Source: Parcubacteria group bacterium Athens0714_26 (GTDB taxonomy: Bacteria > Patescibacteriota > Minisyncoccia > UBA6257 > 02-FULL-45-10c). Taken from it: a stretch of DNA of 23,874 nucleotides. Where the stretch lies: contig VMGU01000007.1 of NCBI GenBank assembly GCA_007376745.1, positions 1 through 23,874 of the forward strand, in the 5' to 3' direction. Made by a program: the position numbers and the translations under genes. The notes under the pieces are model-generated. The model was not told the origin of the DNA. It worked only from the letters and a program-made list of their open reading frames with translations, and did not search any database. This document shows positions 1 to 6,595 of this stretch, one piece after another (positions within the stretch are counted from its first letter, which is position 1; each line of letters starts with the position of its first letter).

Positions 1-1068
1 AATAATACTTCAGCCCCGCTTAATGTATCCGGTGTAGCCCAGAGTAAATCCGGAGGATTGCTTCTAAACACCGGAGGAGCGGTAAATGCCTTAATAATTC
101 CCAGTGGCAATGTTGGTATAGGCGCAGTCGCGCCTGGGGCAAAATTAGATATTGCGGGAACAATTGGAACCGCGCTCAAAATTTCTGACGGTGGAGACTT
201 AGTAATTACCTCGCAAGTTTCCGGTCCAAATACCACTTTTTATAATGATGTAGGAATTTTAAATGTTAATACCGATTTTAATGTTATGGGTAAGCTCTGT
301 ATTAATGGTGATTGTAAAGGTGGATGGGATACTTCTAGCGCGAGTTATTGGACCGCCGCTAACAATGGCAAGATTTATTATACTGGCGGCGCCGTGGGCA
401 TAGGTACCACCGATCCAAAAGATACATTAGATGTTCAGGGTAATATTAGGGTTTCTGGCAACGGAAATATTGTTCTTCCTGGGGGGAATATAGGATTTGG
501 CATTGGCACTCCTACTTATTTCATAGATATTTTAACAAACCGTCTTTTTAATGGCGGAGTTAATATTAAAAATACTAATGCCCCTGCTTCTGTAAGATAC
601 CAAGGACTTTCCATCCTTGGAGGCAAAATTTGGAAAACTTTAGCAAATCGCGATTATTTTTCTATATATTCAGAAACAGATAACGCAAACCGTTTAACAA
701 TAAATAATAGCGGTAATGTTGGTATTGGTACGGATGACCCTGGGGCTTATAAGTTATATGTTAACGGTTCGGCGGCAGTAAAAGGCGATTTAACAGCAGA
801 TAATTTAACGGTAGGCAATCTTAAATTTACCGGGTTAAGAATTACAACTGTGAAAACTTCAGGTGTTGGAGTTAATCCGGCGGTTTCATGTGATATTCCT
901 TTTCAGTTTATTACCGGAGGATGTCGAATGACTGTAGCCGGCGGAGAGCTTGTAAGTTCTTACCCTGTTTATCTTTCTGATAATGGTTGGAAAACTGGTT
1001 TGGGGGGATGGGCTTGTGGTTTTGGCGGTAGTTCACAAGGTGTTGCCATAGCTGTTTGTGGACAATAA
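1..1068 (+). CDS. GNVGIGT-repeat surface/fibre-like protein, 5' truncated by window edge
   Basis: The reading frame is open from base 1, so the true start lies upstream; the TTG at 58 is only the first possible start inside the window. The protein carries four degenerate repeats of the type GNVGIGT..P...L.V.G, for example SGNVGIGAVAP, GGAVGIGTTDP and SGNVGIGTDDP. Such repeats occur in phage tail-fibre-like and secreted adhesin-like proteins and are abundant in Patescibacteria. The last 60 or so residues hold three cysteines (CDIPF, GGCRM, GWACGF) and a final CGQ, which suggests a disulfide-stabilised terminal knob. It lies upstream of, and in the same direction as, a second repeat protein at 1612, so the region is probably a surface-protein cluster. 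The exact role (attachment to a host cell or a structural fibre) cannot be decided from sequence. Confidence 0.8.
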   Translation, partial: NNTSAPLNVSGVAQSKSGGLLLNTGGAVNALIIPSGNVGIGAVAPGAKLDIAGTIGTALKISDGGDLVITSQVSGPNTTFYNDVGILNVNTDFNVMGKLCINGDCKGGWDTSSASYWTAANNGKIYYTGGAVGIGTTDPKDTLDVQGNIRVSGNGNIVLPGGNIGFGIGTPTYFIDILTNRLFNGGVNIKNTNAPASVRYQGLSILGGKIWKTLANRDYFSIYSETDNANRLTINNSGNVGIGTDDPGAYKLYVNGSAAVKGDLTADNLTVGNLKFTGLRITTVKTSGVGVNPAVSCDIPFQFITGGCRMTVAGGELVSSYPVYLSDNGWKTGLGGWACGFGGSSQGVAIAVCGQ

Positions 1069-1173
1069 TTTATTGCGCTTTGTGGAGAATTGCCGTAAAG
1101 ATAAAATTATAAATTTAAAACTGTGGTGGCTATAGCCATATGTTCAAAATAGGCGTTAGTTTTTGTTAATTAG

Positions 1174-1203
1174 CTGAAAAATCAGATTGGGTTGTTGTAT
1201 AAT
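1174..1203 (+). promoter_or_regulatory. candidate promoter for the coiled-coil gene
   Basis: A perfect TATAAT lies at 1198-1203. A weak -35 candidate, CTGAAA, lies at 1174-1179 with an 18-base spacer. The ATG at 1217 starts 13 bases after the -10 box, so the expected transcript would have a leader of only about 7 bases and no Shine-Dalgarno sequence. Confidence 0.45.
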
Positions 1204-1216
1204 AAATAATAAAAGT

Positions 1217-1579
1217 ATGAATAAAATTAAATCCAACAAAAATAAAAATAATAAAAGCGATATTGCGGGGGAAATTAGACATCTCGGAGTTATTATTGAA
1301 AATGTTGATGATAAAGTGAGTCTGCTTGCCGAACAATACGGTGATATTAAAAAGACATTAGATTCTCACACTGAAATATTAAATTCTCATACTGAAATGA
1401 TTGTGAAAAACACCGAAGATATTGAAATAATTAAATCCGACACAAGCTTTATAAAAAATTCTCTTAAAGTAAAAGTTGACCTGGAAGAATTTAAATATCT
1501 AGAACAAAGAGTTTCTTTGTTGGAAAAAAAGCTTGCCTCCGCGTCTGGAAAATCCGCCAGTGACAATATTAGAAAATAA
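1217..1579 (+). CDS. small coiled-coil protein of unknown function
   Basis: A hydrophilic protein of 120 residues from the ATG at 1217. The open frame extends 10 codons further to a TTG at 1187, but that start would overlap the TATAAT box, so I prefer the ATG. After a lysine/asparagine-rich N-terminus the protein shows heptad-like spacing throughout, including the near repeat SHTEILNSHTEM and a C-terminal LEQRVSLLEKKL. This predicts a long parallel coiled coil. There is no signal peptide or membrane segment. Short proteins of this kind are common in Patescibacteria genomes without an assigned role. It lies between two surface repeat-protein genes, but no functional link can be shown. The start has no Shine-Dalgarno sequence. 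Confidence 0.72.
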   Translation: MNKIKSNKNKNNKSDIAGEIRHLGVIIENVDDKVSLLAEQYGDIKKTLDSHTEILNSHTEMIVKNTEDIEIIKSDTSFIKNSLKVKVDLEEFKYLEQRVSLLEKKLASASGKSASDNIRK

Positions 1580-1611
1580 AATTAATAAAAACCAATCAAT
1601 TAAATAATTTA

Positions 1612-3636
1612 ATGAACAAGCTTATTTCTAAAAAATTATTTTTGATAACACTCATTTCTTTTCTTTTTGTATTATTATCGGCTCGTTTGGTGTGGGGGTG
1701 GACCAATCCCACTCTTAACCCCCCTGGCGGCGCAGGTGTCTTGAATGTCTCCGGCGGCAACGTCGGCATCGGGACGACGGCACCCAGTCAGAAATTAGAG
1801 GTTTCAGGTGGCACAATTAAAACTGACAATGGAATTTGGACTACTACTAATGGATTTGCTGTGGGTGGAAATGCTCCTTTGGCCTGGCAAACAGCATCGT
1901 TTCGTACTGGTAATGACTGGCGTATTGTGGATACAGGACATCTAAACTTTAATTTGGGAGGAGGTAATTCCATCCTCCATCTGAATCAGAATGGCAACGT
2001 CGGCATCGGGACGGTGAATCCGGGCAGTAAACTACATATTGTCGGGCCATATACTGATACGCTTCGTTTATCTGGTGATGATGGAGGAGGAACCCAGTAT
2101 CTTACTATTGGCGCAGGACACGCGGTGACAAATTTCGTATCCGTAAACACTCAAAACGCTGCATATCCTTCGTATTCGTTTAGTTCTACCAATAATGCTA
2201 ATACTGTGACACGAATGACTATAGACGCATCCGGCAACGTCGGCATTGGGACCGCGAGTCCGGGACAAAAACTCACCGTAGCCGGAACCATTGAATCCAC
2301 CTCCGGCGGCTTCAAGTTCCCAGACGGAACAACTCAAGTCAGCGCGGCTAGCGCCGGATTAAATGGCGGAGGCACGATAAATTACGTTGGAAAATTCACC
2401 GGCACAGGCACCATCGGCAACTCCATTATCTTTGACAATGGAACTAATGTCGGCATCGGGACGACGAATCCAACGAGTAAATTGTATGTGGTTGGTAGTA
2501 CTTATCTATCTGATTTTCCAACGGTTTCATCAGGAGGCACTAGTTTGTATGGCTGGGGAGCAGGTAACAGCGTTTGGCCCCCGCCAGTAAATGGACAGAT
2601 TCCATATGTTTTTAATTATCACACAGGACTTGCATTTTCTGCTCACTCTGCTTACGGTGGAATCCGATTTTATAATCAAGCCTACCCAGACGTAACTGGG
2701 AGTACTCTGGTTATGAACATAACCGATGGCAACGTCGGCATCGGGACGGCAAGCCCAGAAGCAACTTTGTCAGTCAACGGAACAATGTCTATATCTCCAA
2801 CCGGAAATAATTATAACGAAGGTATTCGCATTCACCCGTCGGGCAACGGTTATTCCGGTATTTTTCTCGGTGCTGTTCCCGGTATGACAGGGTCGGGCGT
2901 AGGTCAATGGAGTCTTTTGCAATATCCCGCATCTAGTAATTATGCTTTCGGTATCAGATACAATCAAACTGATTATTTTAATATATCAAACACGGGACAA
3001 GCTAGTATTCCTAATCTAACTGCTACAAGTTTAACTGTCACGGGCGATTCTTCTCTTGCCGGCAACGTCGGCATTGGGACAACGGTGCCGGGAAGAAAAT
3101 TAGATGTTACTGGAACAATCAGAGGGACTGGCCAAGGAGGAAGTTATGGTGTCGAAGGGTATAGTGCCGGTGCACCCGGTGGTTATTTTAAAGACACAGT
3201 TACAGGAAAATATGCCGAAGTTGGTTATGGAATTTACACCATTGTAGGTAATGGCACAAAGTCTTTTGTGATTGACCACCCTACTAAGCCAGGAATGAAA
3301 TTAGTTCATGCGGCCATTGAGGGTCCGGAAAGCGCGGTTTATTATAGAGGGGAAGGGCAATTAATTGATGGTAGAATCACGATTGATCTCCCCGAATACT
3401 TTGAAACTTTTGTTAGAAAAGAAAATAGAAGTGTCCTTTTAACTCCAAAATTTGAAAATGATAAAGAAGAAATTTCTCAATTAGCCGCCTCATCAGTTAT
3501 CGAGGGTAAATTTATTGTTCGGGCAACTGATAATAAAAACCTTAGCCAAAAATTTTATTGGGAGGTAAAAGCAATAAGAGGTGATATTCCAGCTTTGGAA
3601 GTTGAACAGCCAGCGTCAAATTTCCCAGGCATGTAA
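1612..3636 (+). CDS. secreted GNVGIGT-repeat fibre/adhesin-like protein
   Basis: A protein of 674 residues with a clear signal peptide (lysine-rich start, hydrophobic stretch at about 9-27, then a WGW region). The mature part has six repeats of the type GNVGIGT..P..KL.V.G, separated by variable segments of 70-110 residues. It includes a GGFKFPDGTTQ module followed by NYVGKFTGTGTIGNS, both familiar from tail-fibre-like proteins. The last 140 residues (about 530-674) are a different domain containing FVIDHPTKPGMKLVHAAIEGPE and VYYRGEG, a C-terminal domain I associate with fibre proteins of bacteria and phages. The repeats are also conserved at DNA level (see the repeat entry). It likely forms an extracellular fibre or cell-contact protein; that role is inferred. 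No Shine-Dalgarno sequence precedes the ATG. The gene ends at a strong hairpin terminator. Confidence 0.85.
   Translation: MNKLISKKLFLITLISFLFVLLSARLVWGWTNPTLNPPGGAGVLNVSGGNVGIGTTAPSQKLEVSGGTIKTDNGIWTTTNGFAVGGNAPLAWQTASFRTGNDWRIVDTGHLNFNLGGGNSILHLNQNGNVGIGTVNPGSKLHIVGPYTDTLRLSGDDGGGTQYLTIGAGHAVTNFVSVNTQNAAYPSYSFSSTNNANTVTRMTIDASGNVGIGTASPGQKLTVAGTIESTSGGFKFPDGTTQVSAASAGLNGGGTINYVGKFTGTGTIGNSIIFDNGTNVGIGTTNPTSKLYVVGSTYLSDFPTVSSGGTSLYGWGAGNSVWPPPVNGQIPYVFNYHTGLAFSAHSAYGGIRFYNQAYPDVTGSTLVMNITDGNVGIGTASPEATLSVNGTMSISPTGNNYNEGIRIHPSGNGYSGIFLGAVPGMTGSGVGQWSLLQYPASSNYAFGIRYNQTDYFNISNTGQASIPNLTATSLTVTGDSSLAGNVGIGTTVPGRKLDVTGTIRGTGQGGSYGVEGYSAGAPGGYFKDTVTGKYAEVGYGIYTIVGNGTKSFVIDHPTKPGMKLVHAAIEGPESAVYYRGEGQLIDGRITIDLPEYFETFVRKENRSVLLTPKFENDKEEISQLAASSVIEGKFIVRATDNKNLSQKFYWEVKAIRGDIPALEVEQPASNFPGM
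1756..3080 (+). repeat. six in-frame copies of a 20-base repeat in the fibre gene
   Basis: The unit GGCAACGTCGGCATCGGGAC encodes GNVGIGT. Copies lie at 1756-1775, 1993-2012, 2233-2252 (one change), 2443-2462 (diverged 5' end), 2728-2747 and 3061-3080 (one change). The distances between starts are 237, 240, 210, 285 and 333 bases, all multiples of three. The units are GC-rich and nearly identical, whereas the segments between them are AT-rich and unrelated. The equivalent motifs in the gene at 1-1068 use different codons. Confidence 0.85.
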
Positions 3637-3682
3637 ATTATTTTTAGATGAAATAAAAAATCAAAATTTATTTTAAAAAGTT

Positions 3683-3710
3683 AAAGCCGCTTTCATTTGA
3701 AAGCGGCTTT
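3683..3710. terminator. shared bidirectional terminator
   Basis: A perfect 12-bp stem, 3683-3694 paired with 3699-3710, with an ATTT loop. It is read at the end of the plus-strand fibre gene and ends five bases before the stop codon of the minus-strand gene at 3716. The sequence on its minus-strand exit side contains a T-run (AACTTTTT), so it plausibly stops transcription from both sides. Confidence 0.85.
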
Positions 3711-3715
3711 TGGTT

Positions 3716-4897
3716 CTACCATCTATAGGCCATTGATAATGTTATTGGCCTACTGAAAGAAATTTGAAATTCTTTCTGCGGAGAGCTCAGCATTATTCTG
3801 AAAGTTTTTTTATTAGTGACACCTACCTTTAAAAAAACATTCGGGTCGCTCTCGTCAGGTAGTTTCAGATAAAAACCATAATTCAAGTTTTTATCATTTA
3901 ATTCTGCCTGACCCTCTACATACTTGATTGGCGTCAACACCATTTTGTAATCCCATATCTGGCCAAAGTTACGCATATTAACATAAGCCTTGACCCATTT
4001 GGACGATATAGGGTTAACGTCAATATCTATTCCTTGATAGTCGCCGGTGTTAAAACTGGCGCCTATATAAGGAAAGAGGAAATGGAAAGAATACATTTTG
4101 TCGTTGTACTCTCGGCTGGGGCTGTACCACCCGTGTTCGCTATAAGAAAATCCTATACCTTTTAAAACACGGGAATTAACCTTTGCCAGGAAACCCACCG
4201 CTTCCTTATGGACAAGTTGGCTGTATTTTTCTTTGTCCAGCGGGAGCATTATTTCTATTTCGTTTCCTTGCAGTTCTGTGAGATGCGAATGCATCTTCAA
4301 ACGTTCGGAAGCTGTGCCAACTATTTTCACTGGCATCGCCGGAACCATCTCGCTGGTATTAGGTTTGTCCATTATATTGCTTAGTAATCCATAAAGACCT
4401 GTTCCACCTTGTCCTGACCAGTATGCCATGACAGCTTCTTTTTTGGTTTGGTAGGGGTGGACTTTGTAGCTATTGTCCAGATAAGCCCAACCGTCTTTAT
4501 ACTGTGTTGTCAGTACCGCATGCGCCGAGGGATACTTTTCACTGGCGAGATACCACAGTTCGCTGACAATCCCGTTTTTCTTTAGGATATCAGCCATAAG
4601 AATAGCTGAATCTTCACAGTCTCCTTTTTTCCTGCGGAACATTTCCTCGGCGGACTCCCAGTAATCATTTACTCCAAACTGGTCCAAATCATAAGCATAA
4701 CCATAATTACTGCCCATATAAGTTACCATTCTCGTTATGGTTTTCTCATTGGTTGAACCCCGAAGCGCTTTTGCCACATCTCCCAAATCGTTTTCATTTA
4801 TGGAATGGTAGGGAGTTGACCATTGGGCTAAAAGATTTGAAGCAGCAATCAACATAAACATAAAGATTAGTACAAACATCAGCAGCATTCTTTTCAT
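3716..4897 (-). CDS. secreted transglutaminase-like cysteine protein
   Basis: A protein of 393 residues with a signal peptide (KRMLL..., hydrophobic to about residue 20, probable cleavage near LLAQW). Residues 85-145 carry the three-part signature of the transglutaminase-like fold: Cys94 in GDCEDSA, His126 in SAHAV and Asp141 in YLDNSY. This spacing fits the bacterial transglutaminase-like cysteine protease families. The C-terminal 200 residues are not recognised and look beta-rich. The likely role is an extracellular peptidase or cross-linking enzyme, but the substrate is unknown. The ATG follows a strong Shine-Dalgarno sequence (AAAGGAGG at 4913-4906, 8-base spacer), unlike most genes here. 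Transcription should start at the promoter at 4969-4941, and the gene ends at the shared hairpin terminator. Confidence 0.82.
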   Translation of the reverse strand: MKRMLLMFVLIFMFMLIAASNLLAQWSTPYHSINENDLGDVAKALRGSTNEKTITRMVTYMGSNYGYAYDLDQFGVNDYWESAEEMFRRKKGDCEDSAILMADILKKNGIVSELWYLASEKYPSAHAVLTTQYKDGWAYLDNSYKVHPYQTKKEAVMAYWSGQGGTGLYGLLSNIMDKPNTSEMVPAMPVKIVGTASERLKMHSHLTELQGNEIEIMLPLDKEKYSQLVHKEAVGFLAKVNSRVLKGIGFSYSEHGWYSPSREYNDKMYSFHFLFPYIGASFNTGDYQGIDIDVNPISSKWVKAYVNMRNFGQIWDYKMVLTPIKYVEGQAELNDKNLNYGFYLKLPDESDPNVFLKVGVTNKKTFRIMLSSPQKEFQISFSRPITLSMAYRW

Positions 4898-4905
4898 TTC
4901 GGCTT

Positions 4906-4913
4906 CCTCCTTT
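4906..4913 (-). promoter_or_regulatory. strong ribosome binding site of the transglutaminase-like gene
   Basis: Minus-strand AAAGGAGG followed by eight bases (AAGCCGAA) and ATG. It is worth listing because Shine-Dalgarno sequences are absent from nearly all other genes in the window. Confidence 0.85.
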
Positions 4914-4940
4914 GATAAAAGTTATTTAAGTTCTAACTAT

Positions 4941-4969
4941 ATAATACCAAATTATATGCTAAATGTCAA
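4941..4969 (-). promoter_or_regulatory. sigma-70-type promoter, minus strand
   Basis: On the minus strand a perfect TTGACA at 4969-4964 is followed by a 17-base spacer and TATTAT at 4946-4941. The predicted start of transcription leaves a leader of about 35-40 bases containing the Shine-Dalgarno sequence. Its -35 box is one arm of an inverted repeat shared with the plus-strand promoter. Confidence 0.78.
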
Positions 4970-4973
4970 GTAG

Positions 4974-5002
4974 TTGACAATAATGCTGAAATTGGCTATA
5001 TT
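4974..5002 (+). promoter_or_regulatory. sigma-70-type promoter of the lipoprotein gene
   Basis: A perfect TTGACA at 4974-4979 is followed by a 17-base spacer and TATATT at 4997-5002. The leader to the ATG at 5068 is about 60 bases and contains a small palindrome (TAGCC-ATA-GGCTA, 5021-5033) and a Shine-Dalgarno sequence. Its -35 box lies only four bases from the -35 box of the divergent promoter. Confidence 0.78.
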
Positions 5003-5049
5003 TAAAGCAGTTACACGCATTAGCCATAGGCTATGTTTAAAATTTAAAA

Positions 5050-5057
5050 AAGGAGGT
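5050..5057 (+). promoter_or_regulatory. ribosome binding site of the lipoprotein gene
   Basis: AAGGAGGT matches the anti-Shine-Dalgarno sequence over eight bases, with ten bases to the ATG at 5068. The following bases (AAGCCGAAA before ATG) nearly repeat those before the divergent minus-strand gene (AAGCCGAA before ATG), so the two genes share a start region design. Confidence 0.8.
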
Positions 5058-5067
5058 TAAGCCGAAA

Positions 5068-5430
5068 ATGAAGATGAGATATTTTCTGTTGTGTCTGTTT
5101 TTGGTAATCACGGCCGTAATTTTTTCAGGCTGTAATAGAGCAAAAGTTATGGATATTGTGGAAGATTTTTACGCCTACCCGAATCCTTTCAGTAATTCCG
5201 TGAAGTTTGTTTATATCCCGAAGAATAGCGGGCATGCGAATTTAGCAGTATATACTGTTGAGGGAGGGCTAGTTAAAAACCTAATTAACCAGGATATTGA
5301 AGCAGGCAAAATATATGAGGTTGATTGGGACGGTAAAAACGGCGACGGGAATGAAGTGGGCGGTGGAATGTATTTGTGTAAATTAACAATTGGAGATGGA
5401 GAGAAGAGTATTAAAATACTGAAAAATTGA
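5068..5430 (+). CDS. small lipoprotein with FlgD-like immunoglobulin-type domain
   Basis: A protein of 120 residues. The N-terminus is a lipoprotein signal peptide with lipobox IFSGC, giving an acylated Cys22. The rest matches the pattern of FlgD-type Ig-like domains, also found at the C-terminus of secreted proteins: a YPNPF start, VKFVYIP, a VYTVEG strand, WDGKNGDGNEVGGGMY and a final strand SIKILKN. The protein should be anchored on the outer face of the cytoplasmic membrane. The single domain probably acts as an adaptor or scaffold; no catalytic residues are visible. It is divergent from the secreted transglutaminase-like gene and shares a promoter region with it, so the two may act together. 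A strong terminator follows. Confidence 0.78.
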   Translation: MKMRYFLLCLFLVITAVIFSGCNRAKVMDIVEDFYAYPNPFSNSVKFVYIPKNSGHANLAVYTVEGGLVKNLINQDIEAGKIYEVDWDGKNGDGNEVGGGMYLCKLTIGDGEKSIKILKN

Positions 5431-5447
5431 TAAGTTGTCAGTTCTTT

Positions 5448-5477
5448 AAAAAGAGCGGTTTATAAAACGCTCTTTTT
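5448..5477 (+). terminator. intrinsic terminator of the lipoprotein gene
   Basis: Ten-base stem AAAAAGAGCG (5448-5457) with CGCTCTTTTT (5468-5477), a 10-base loop and a further T-rich tract (AATTTTTATT). It starts 17 bases after the stop codon. Confidence 0.85.
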
Positions 5478-5578
5478 AATTTTTATTAACGCTTTTATTT
5501 TTTTATTTAAAATACTAAGGTTATAGTTATGAAGGGCTAGATTTGTTTATAGATTGATAACTTTGGTGGGCTTGTAGC

Positions 5579-5640
5579 CCCGACGCACAATTTTAAAATT
5601 TATAATTAGGAAGTCGGGGTCCCGACTTTTACGTCGGGAC
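5579..5640 (+). repeat. double-hairpin palindromic element, copy 1 (in tRNA-Ala pseudogene)
   Basis: Order of parts: CCCGAC (5579-5584), a 28-base loop containing the palindrome AATTTTAAAATT (5589-5600), GTCGGG (5613-5618), then hairpin 2 with GTCCCGAC (5619-5626), loop TTTTAC, and GTCGGGAC (5633-5640). With the preceding tRNA base C5578 paired to G5619, hairpin 1 is 7 bp; hairpin 2 is 8 bp and perfect. The two inner arms (AAGTCGGG, GT, CCCGACTT) can also pair with each other, so the four arms allow two foldings. Removing exactly these 62 bases rejoins GTAGC to TTAG as in a normal tRNA. Confidence 0.82.
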
Positions 5641-5654
5641 TTAGTGGCAGAGCA

Positions 5655-5672
5655 GTCCGATGGCCATCGGAC
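5655..5672. repeat. 18-base perfect palindrome in place of the anticodon arm
   Basis: GTCCGATGGCCATCGGAC is identical to its own reverse complement. It sits between AGAGCA and AGATGG, where the intact tRNA-Ala has its 17-base anticodon arm. It could be a second small palindromic insert or an altered arm. Confidence 0.7.
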
Positions 5673-5711
5673 AGATGGAATTTGGTTCAGAAAAGATTAT
5701 TTAAAATTTAT

Positions 5712-5782
5712 GGGCTTGTAGCTTAGTGGTAGAGCACCCGGTTTGCATCCGGGAGATAGGGGTTCGATTCCCCTCAAGTCCA
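5712..5782 (+). tRNA. tRNA-Ala (anticodon TGC)
   Basis: A complete cloverleaf of 71 bases. The acceptor stem is GGGCTTG with CAAGTCC, and it includes the G3-U70 pair that marks alanine tRNAs. The D-stem is GCTT with GAGC and a short 7-base loop. The anticodon arm is CCCGG, TTTGCAT, CCGGG, giving anticodon TGC. The T-arm is AGGGG, TTCGATT, CCCCT. The discriminator base is A and CCA is not encoded. It ends four bases before the stop codon of comFC on the other strand, with no terminator between them. Confidence 0.96.
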
Positions 5783-5786
5783 CAAC

Positions 5787-6503
5787 TTAACCCCCTTTAG
5801 CGATAACCAACGCGATAATTTTTTTCGCGCCGGCAACGCGCAAAACATTTGTGGCTTCGCCCATAGTCGTGCCCGAAGTATGGACATCGTCAACTAAAAT
5901 AATGTTTTTGTTTTTTATTGCGTCCGGATTTTCTACAGCAAAACAATTTTCTATATTTTGTTTTCTTTGGTTTAATTCTTTGAGTTCTGCCTGAATTTTT
6001 GTATTTTTGGTTCTTTTTAGGCAGTTGGTCACCAAATTAATTTTTAGTTTTTCCGCGGCAATTTCGGCCAGTAGCTTTGATTGGTTGAAGCCGCGTTCTC
6101 TTTCGCGTTTTTTATGCAGGGGGATTGGTATAACCATATAATCTTTGAAATCATAATCAATATTTTCCAGATAATTTATAAGTAAATCGCCGAGCGGTTT
6201 TTTAAGCCGCCGCCATTTTTTATACTTAAAAACCCAGATTAAATTTTTGATTGTTTCGTTGTTGTAGCCAGTTGCCGCCGCCAAAAGATAATTAGAATCT
6301 TTATGGCAAATTTTTCGATTATCCGGAAGCCGCGCCTTGCAAACCGGGCAGAAAAAAGTCGTGTTTAAGATAATTCCATTCAGGCATTTGCCGCAAATTG
6401 CGTTTTCTTTTTCGTGGTCTTTAAGCGTAACTTGGCAGTTAAGGCACTGCGGAGGGAAAAGAATGTCTAAAAATAAGTCTTTTATTTTCGCAATTAACTC
6501 CAT
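5787..6503 (-). CDS. comFC: ComF-family phosphoribosyltransferase-like protein
   Basis: A protein of 238 residues, typical for ComFC. The N-terminal part has zinc-ribbon pairs CLNC, CGKC and CPVC. The C-terminal part is a type I phosphoribosyltransferase fold with the PRPP-binding loop NIILVDDVHTSGTTMGEA at about residues 199-216, and an RERERGFNQS segment typical of ComF proteins. In naturally competent bacteria ComF proteins help handle incoming single-stranded DNA. Here it is divergent from the type IV pilus locus, which fits a joint role in DNA uptake, although that is inference. The start ATG (complement of 6501-6503) has no Shine-Dalgarno sequence; a weak minus-strand TATACC at 6513-6508 lies four bases upstream. 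Confidence 0.93.
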   Translation of the reverse strand: MELIAKIKDLFLDILFPPQCLNCQVTLKDHEKENAICGKCLNGIILNTTFFCPVCKARLPDNRKICHKDSNYLLAAATGYNNETIKNLIWVFKYKKWRRLKKPLGDLLINYLENIDYDFKDYMVIPIPLHKKRERERGFNQSKLLAEIAAEKLKINLVTNCLKRTKNTKIQAELKELNQRKQNIENCFAVENPDAIKNKNIILVDDVHTSGTTMGEATNVLRVAGAKKIIALVIAKGG

Positions 6504-6515
6504 ATTTGGTATAAT
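6487..6515 (+). promoter_or_regulatory. candidate promoter of the type IV pilus locus
   Basis: TTCGCA at 6487-6492, a 17-base spacer and a perfect TATAAT at 6510-6515. It overlaps the start of comFC on the other strand, so firing could interfere with comFC. It would give pilM a leader of about 75 bases (AT-rich, without a Shine-Dalgarno sequence). Confidence 0.5.
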
Positions 6516-6595
6516 TAATTTAAGAGTGATTGCCGGTGAGTCGTTAATTAGTCGTCTCGGCCGTTAGATTTAATCTTAACAAATTTTAAAATTTT

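Larger units (their letters stand above)
5568..5690 (+). pseudogene. broken tRNA-Ala copy interrupted by palindromic elements
   Basis: GGGCTTGTAGC (5568-5578) is identical to the first 11 bases of the intact tRNA-Ala 144 bases downstream. The tRNA sequence then breaks off, and resumes at 5641 with TTAGTGGCAGAGCA, which matches the intact D-arm with one change. Between the two lies a 62-base double-hairpin element. Where the anticodon arm should be there is an 18-base perfect palindrome (5655-5672), followed by AGATGG, which corresponds to the variable region. The T-arm and acceptor 3' strand are not recognisable. It is best read as a decayed or interrupted tRNA duplicate, not a functional tRNA. 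The rest of the intergenic stretch (5478-5567) is AT-rich with nothing I can name. Confidence 0.7.

Noticed and set aside
1756..3080. Regular 20-base repeats as a CRISPR array
   Set aside because: The spacing is 210-333 bases, always in frame, and the repeats encode the GNVGIGT motif of one long protein.
1..3636. Variable surface proteins as targets of a diversity-generating retroelement
   Set aside because: No reverse transcriptase gene and no template/variable repeat pair with adenine-specific changes is seen in the window.
5568..5690. The tRNA remnants with hairpins could be functional tRNAs with introns in the D-arm
   Set aside because: After removal of the element the Ala copy still lacks a normal anticodon loop, T-arm and 3' acceptor strand, and the Asp copy lacks them too. 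Intact genes of the same tRNAs lie just downstream.
6337..6567. Plus-strand open frame of 76 codons across the comFC start
   Set aside because: It lies antisense to a well supported comFC gene and has no recognisable protein features.
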